From positions 6,882,001 to 6,946,000 of the forward strand of contig NZ_CP094527.1 in assembly GCF_022811725.1 (NCBI RefSeq): 64,000 nt of DNA, written 5' to 3'. Made by a program: the position numbers and the translations under genes. Source of the DNA: Mucilaginibacter sp. SMC90 (GTDB lineage: Bacteria; Bacteroidota; Bacteroidia; Sphingobacteriales; Sphingobacteriaceae). Under the pieces are notes generated by a model. That model was not told the origin of the DNA. It saw only the letters and a list, made by a program, of their open reading frames with translations, and did no database searches. Below are positions 61,001 through 64,000 of this stretch, in pieces. Positions within the stretch are counted from its first letter, which is position 1; each line of letters opens with the position of its first letter.

Positions 61001-61109
61001 TGACGGAAATTAGAATGCAAAAATACGAAAGTTGTTTGATGGGAGGAAGTTGTAATGTTTAAAGGCTGTAATGATTAGGTTAACGACCTTTCGATGTTGT
61101 CATCATCTT

Positions 61110-61235
61110 TTACTTTATCAACTTTTGTTTTTTTACTGTCTTTTTAATATCGAATGAAAGGTTAAATGCTTTGAACAGCTTTTTTAAAGCATCTAATTGC
61201 TCTTTATTTTCAGGATGCACAATTAATGATTTCAT
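61110..61235 (-). CDS. Small DUF2683-like protein (possible antitoxin-like partner)
   Basis: 41 residues from the ATG at 61235: MKSLIVHPENKEQLDALKKL and then FKAFNLSFDIKKTVKKQKLIK. The start (S-IVHPENKEQLDALKALLKALK) resembles DUF2683-type proteins in Bacteroidota that accompany ParE-like toxins. It is too short for most gene finders. It lies 14 bases downstream of the ParE-like toxin gene on the same strand, so it may belong to the module. Confidence 0.6.
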   Translation of the reverse strand: MKSLIVHPENKEQLDALKKLFKAFNLSFDIKKTVKKQKLIK

Positions 61236-61249
61236 ATTCAACTAACGTT

Positions 61250-61549
61250 TCATAGCTCTATATCCAGCAATCTTGCTCCGTGTACAATTCTAAGCACATT
61301 AATATTTTTATCGTCAACTATTTGGTAGATGATCCTATACTTGTTCAATAATAATTCTCTTATCGATCTATCTGCAATTTCTGATACGAACTTTCCCGAT
61401 GTAGGATACTTATAAAGCTGATCGATTTTATCAAATATTTTATTGATAAAATTTCTGGCAATTAGCTCAGAATCTTGCGATATGTATGTTTCTATATCTA
61501 ATAAATCTTCATAAGCAGATTCGGTGATAACAATGTTTACTTGCTCCAC
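61250..61549 (-). CDS. ParE/RelE-family toxin
   Basis: 99 residues. The sequence VNIVITESAYEDLLDIETYI followed by SQDSELIARNFINKIFDKID and the C-terminal YRIIYQIVDDKNINVLRIVHGARLL match the ParE/RelE type II toxin fold (SxxAxxDL, RxIYxI..). ParE toxins poison DNA gyrase; RelE members cleave mRNA. The start overlaps the upstream antitoxin by 13 bases, as in type II modules. Confidence 0.85.
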   Translation of the reverse strand: MEQVNIVITESAYEDLLDIETYISQDSELIARNFINKIFDKIDQLYKYPTSGKFVSEIADRSIRELLLNKYRIIYQIVDDKNINVLRIVHGARLLDIEL

Positions 61550-61719
61550 TTGTCTGCGAATTTCCTTTTTACATCCTTATAATCCATTACCTTACCTTCT
61601 TTAACGTCTTGCAATCCCTTCTCAACTTTTTCAACAAATAAAAGGCGCTCAATCAGTTTTTCAGTATCAAACTCATCTTCAAATGAATCGAGGGTTTCAA
61701 GTACTGTGGTCTTTTTCAT
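61537..61719 (-). CDS. Antitoxin of the ParDE-like module
   Basis: 60 residues, acidic: MKKTTVLETLDSFEDEFDTE and then KLIERLLFVEKVEKGLQDVKEGK. This is the short antitoxin that typically precedes ParE-like toxins in Bacteroidota. It has no obvious DNA-binding motif, only a helical N-terminus and a C-terminal toxin-binding stretch (YKDVKRKFADKWSK). The pair likely stabilises a genomic region or acts in stress. Confidence 0.75.
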   Translation of the reverse strand: MKKTTVLETLDSFEDEFDTEKLIERLLFVEKVEKGLQDVKEGKVMDYKDVKRKFADKWSK

Positions 61720-61768
61720 CTGACTTAAATTATATAGCTAATATACAGAATTCTGTAAACAAAACACT

Positions 61769-62380
61769 CTACACCAACCTCTCCTTAATCACCAGCGTCC
61801 CCGCAATCATGTCATGCAAACATTGTTGTTGCTTATTAAAAAAGGCTATCAGGTAGCCGATAAAAAAAGTCAGTACTGAAAATATTTTGGCCAGGTTACG
61901 GCCTATGGCTTTGGCAACGGTGATCCTGTTTCCATCCAGATCGACCACTTTTATTTTAAGCATTTGTTTGCCATAAGTAGCCTGTTTAGCCGAGCTTTCC
62001 ATCACCACATGATAAATAAATTTACCTATAGGCGTAAAAGCAACTATACCAATTGAAGCATATATGCGCTCCTGCTTATCCGTAATGAACAGGAACACCG
62101 CCATTGCTGCAAGTAAAACAAACACCCCAAACAGGATAAACCAATCCAACGCCGAAGCCAGCCAGCGCTGATCAAAACTGCCGTAATACTGCATCAGTAG
62201 TTTAGGCCGGGCAAAACCGAATAATTCTCTTAATTCGGCAATTTCATGGGCTTCCTTGTAATCCACCATATCATCGGTCTTTACAAAATCGCCGGGTTTA
62301 ATGCCGCGGGCTTTGAGCTCAGGAATTGTAAAAGGGCCTTCGGGTTTACCGTTGATGACTAATATGTAGGATTGGGACAT
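61769..62380 (-). CDS. RDD family membrane protein with GYF_2/DUF4339 N-terminus
   Basis: 203 residues. The N-terminal DUF4339/GYF_2-like segment (SYILVINGKPEGPFTIPELKARG) is followed by the RDD membrane domain (RWLASALDWFILFGVFVLLAAM, ATYGKQMLKIKVVDLDGNRI). RDD proteins have three helices and unknown transport or scaffolding roles. No partner gene is adjacent. Confidence 0.9.
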   Translation of the reverse strand: MSQSYILVINGKPEGPFTIPELKARGIKPGDFVKTDDMVDYKEAHEIAELRELFGFARPKLLMQYYGSFDQRWLASALDWFILFGVFVLLAAMAVFLFITDKQERIYASIGIVAFTPIGKFIYHVVMESSAKQATYGKQMLKIKVVDLDGNRITVAKAIGRNLAKIFSVLTFFIGYLIAFFNKQQQCLHDMIAGTLVIKERLV

Positions 62381-62396
62381 GGATTATGAACTATAA

Positions 62397-62478
62397 CGTC
62401 ATTGCGAGGTACGAAGCAATCGCGAACTATACAGGGCGAACCTGCCAATCGGGGATTGCTTCGTACCTCGCAATGACG
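62397..62478. repeat. GTCATTGCGAGG palindrome
   Basis: CGTCATTGCGAGGTACGAAG and CAATC arms are matched by GATTGCTTCGTACCTCGCAA and TGACG. The middle contains CTATACAGGGCGAACCTGCC. Same family as 35080, 36803 and 50108. Confidence 0.9.
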
Positions 62479-62495
62479 TATGGTGAAAATGCCCT

Positions 62496-63494
62496 CTAAG
62501 ATAAATATTCCTTCCACCAATCAGAATTATAGGCACCTTTTACTTCAGTTGGCTCGCCGGGCTTGGGTACAAATAAATCAATGTGTTTTTGTTTTGCCAT
62601 CGGCACTAACCATTCTATAGGTTCGTACCAGGCATGCGGGGCCAGGTTAAACGTACCGTAATGAATTGGCATCATCAGTTTACCCTTCAAATCGAGGTGC
62701 GCGTTTGAAGCATTGTCAGGCCCCATATGTATATCCGGCCAGAATTTTCCGTACGCTCCAATCTCCAGCATGGTCAGATCGAACGGGCCAAAGGCCTCTC
62801 CTATCGCCTTAAATTCTGGCGAATAGCCCGAATCGGCACCAAAATAAATATTATGCTGAGAGCCTTTGATCACGAATGAAGACCATAGCGTTTCGTTTCG
62901 CCCGATAATCCCCCTGCCCGAAAAATGGCGTGAAGGTGTTGACGTGAGCACAATTTCGTTGCCGATCATAGCGCTGTCGCCCCAATCCATTTCGGTGATA
63001 AAATTGGCTGCCATACCCCAGCTTGTTAAATATTGCGCAACCCCTACCGAACAGAAAAAGGGGATGTTTTTATCAGCAAAAAACTTAATGGTAGCCTTAT
63101 CCAAATGATCGTAATGATCATGCGACTGGATCACAGCATCCAGCGGAGGTAAATCTTCTAAAGCTATCGGTGGGTTAAAAAACCGCTTCGGCCCAAATGA
63201 TTGCGAAAACGAAACCCTGTCGCTCCAAACCGGATCGGTAAGAATGCGTTTACCATCGATCTCGATCAGGATACTGGAATGGCCGATCCAGGTAATGCGT
63301 AAACCCGATGCGGGCGGAGTACTATAAACCGACGGATCCGTTTTAAACGGGCCTAAAGTTTTTTTAGGCGTATTCTCGGCCTTGTTGTTCATGTATTCCC
63401 TCAAAATAGGGATCATTTTGCCAAAGCCGGCTTCGTCAGTGGGTATGGTATTTTGATATTTTCGTCCTTTTTTACGCGATGCGGGTAAACTCAT
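62496..63494 (-). CDS. MBL-fold metallo-hydrolase
   Basis: 332 residues. The metal-binding HDHYDHLD motif follows the SH in VIQSHDHYDHLDKATI, with ITWIGHSSILIEIDGKRILTDPVW before it and STPSRHFSGRGIIGRNETLW and DSGYSPEF after it, the NAPE-PLD/UlaG-like layout. The C-terminus holds MPIHYGTFNLAPHAWYEPIEWL. It lacks a signal peptide. The substrate (a lipid or phosphodiester) is unknown. Confidence 0.88.
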   Translation of the reverse strand: MSLPASRKKGRKYQNTIPTDEAGFGKMIPILREYMNNKAENTPKKTLGPFKTDPSVYSTPPASGLRITWIGHSSILIEIDGKRILTDPVWSDRVSFSQSFGPKRFFNPPIALEDLPPLDAVIQSHDHYDHLDKATIKFFADKNIPFFCSVGVAQYLTSWGMAANFITEMDWGDSAMIGNEIVLTSTPSRHFSGRGIIGRNETLWSSFVIKGSQHNIYFGADSGYSPEFKAIGEAFGPFDLTMLEIGAYGKFWPDIHMGPDNASNAHLDLKGKLMMPIHYGTFNLAPHAWYEPIEWLVPMAKQKHIDLFVPKPGEPTEVKGAYNSDWWKEYLS

Positions 63495-63572
63495 AGTAGC
63501 AATTATAGTACTTATATCAGGTATGATATAACTAACGCAAAAAAGTTACGAATGGTTGAAAGCCTTACGTCT

Positions 63573-64000
63573 TTATTTACTTAAGAATGATATTGCCGTA
63601 TCACAAAACTCAATCAGCGAAGCAGGTAAAGCATCACCTGCAAAAGGATGCCCGCCGCCAAAAGTATGGTCGGCTCCTTTTTGCACGATGTATTCGGCAG
63701 CAGGATTAGCTTCGTGCAATTGATTTGAATGACTCACAGGTACAGTAGGGTCGGCATCGCCATGAACGATAAGCCATGGTTGGGTTATCAAGCTTGCCTG
63801 CCTGATAATATCCAGTCTGAGTGGGTGATTATCAAGGTCATCAAGTAAAGTTGACTTCACTGGCATTTGCTGACCGGTACGTTTATTTTCAAAGTAAAAA
63901 ACGCCCTGCAAGCGCCATTGCTGCTCTATTTGCTTTGGCCAAAGGTTCCGGAAACCAGATATGGAAGCCATAGTCACCAGCTTTTTGATACGGGCGTCTT
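63573..64000 (-). CDS. Alpha/beta hydrolase (dienelactone-hydrolase-like), 3' part only
   Basis: The gene extends past the right edge; 142 residues are visible, beginning DARIKKLVTMASISGFRNLW. The C-terminal part has PWLIVHGDADPTVPVSHSNQ (acid residue) and the catalytic histidine in GADHTFGGGHPF. The nucleophile elbow must lie outside the window. The family is cytoplasmic esterase-like. An internal GTG at 63977 could mimic a start but the reading is open to the edge. Confidence 0.8.
   Translation of the reverse strand, partial: DARIKKLVTMASISGFRNLWPKQIEQQWRLQGVFYFENKRTGQQMPVKSTLLDDLDNHPLRLDIIRQASLITQPWLIVHGDADPTVPVSHSNQLHEANPAAEYIVQKGADHTFGGGHPFAGDALPASLIEFCDTAISFLSK

Overview
The window reads as a chromosomal segment of a Bacteroidota bacterium, most likely Sphingobacteriaceae (Mucilaginibacter- or Pedobacter-like). 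Evidence: an alternative complex III cytochrome gene with a fused extra haem domain; two secreted proteins with the gliding-motility (CHU_C) type IX sorting domain; the operon parA-parB-DUF5683-dapB-lepB; a DnaG primase without zinc ligands; very long SecA and IspG; promoters of the TAnnTTTG type; and few Shine-Dalgarno sequences (clear ones only before rpsG and nrdA). No tRNA, rRNA, CRISPR array or prophage was seen. The only mobile-element gene is one IS200-like/REP-associated transposase.

Layout. 1-5.6 kb: start of the alternative complex III operon (actA, then actB leaving the window), a deoxyhypusine-synthase-like enzyme, an outer-membrane barrel, a degenerate methyltransferase-like protein and a SirB1-type transglutaminase-fold protein. 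6-11.6 kb: a LytS/LytTR two-component pair, a secreted hypothetical, a secreted esterase, prfB with its programmed +1 frameshift, and a small helical protein. 11.8-16 kb: pgi, a DUF805 protein, a transposase with its own REP palindromes, and a glutaminyl cyclase. 16-24 kb: yraN-dnaG, an EamA transporter, small lipoproteins, asnS, a SRPBCC protein and msrB. 24.2-28.3 kb: a long intergenic region with DnaA-box-like sites, then nrdB-nrdA. 28.5-31 kb: small proteins and an acyltransferase. 31.3-35 kb: the str operon rpsL-rpsG-fusA-rpsJ, which stops at a terminator after rpsJ. 35.5-44.6 kb: a malate/lactate-type dehydrogenase, then (minus strand) parA-parB-DUF5683-dapB followed by three tandem signal peptidase I genes. 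45-53 kb: a flavin reductase, two type IX secreted paralogues, a sugar-dehydrogenase-like lipoprotein, a secreted hypothetical, an M20 amidohydrolase and a SPOR protein. 53-64 kb: secA, a four-helix-type protein, purD, ispG, a ParDE-like toxin-antitoxin module, an RDD protein, an MBL-fold hydrolase and the end of an alpha/beta hydrolase.

Most genes are housekeeping: replication (dnaG, nrdAB, parAB), translation (rpsL, rpsG, fusA, rpsJ, prfB, asnS), protein export and maturation (secA, lepB x3, glutaminyl cyclase), and central metabolism (pgi, purD, dapB, ispG). The unusual part is between the genes. At least eight families of imperfect palindromes occupy the intergenic spaces. Two such repeat sequences lie in frame inside ispG, one palindromic element is nested in another, and one set accompanies the REP-type transposase. 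This repeat landscape, together with a transposase that appears to begin at ATT, is the most distinctive content of the window.
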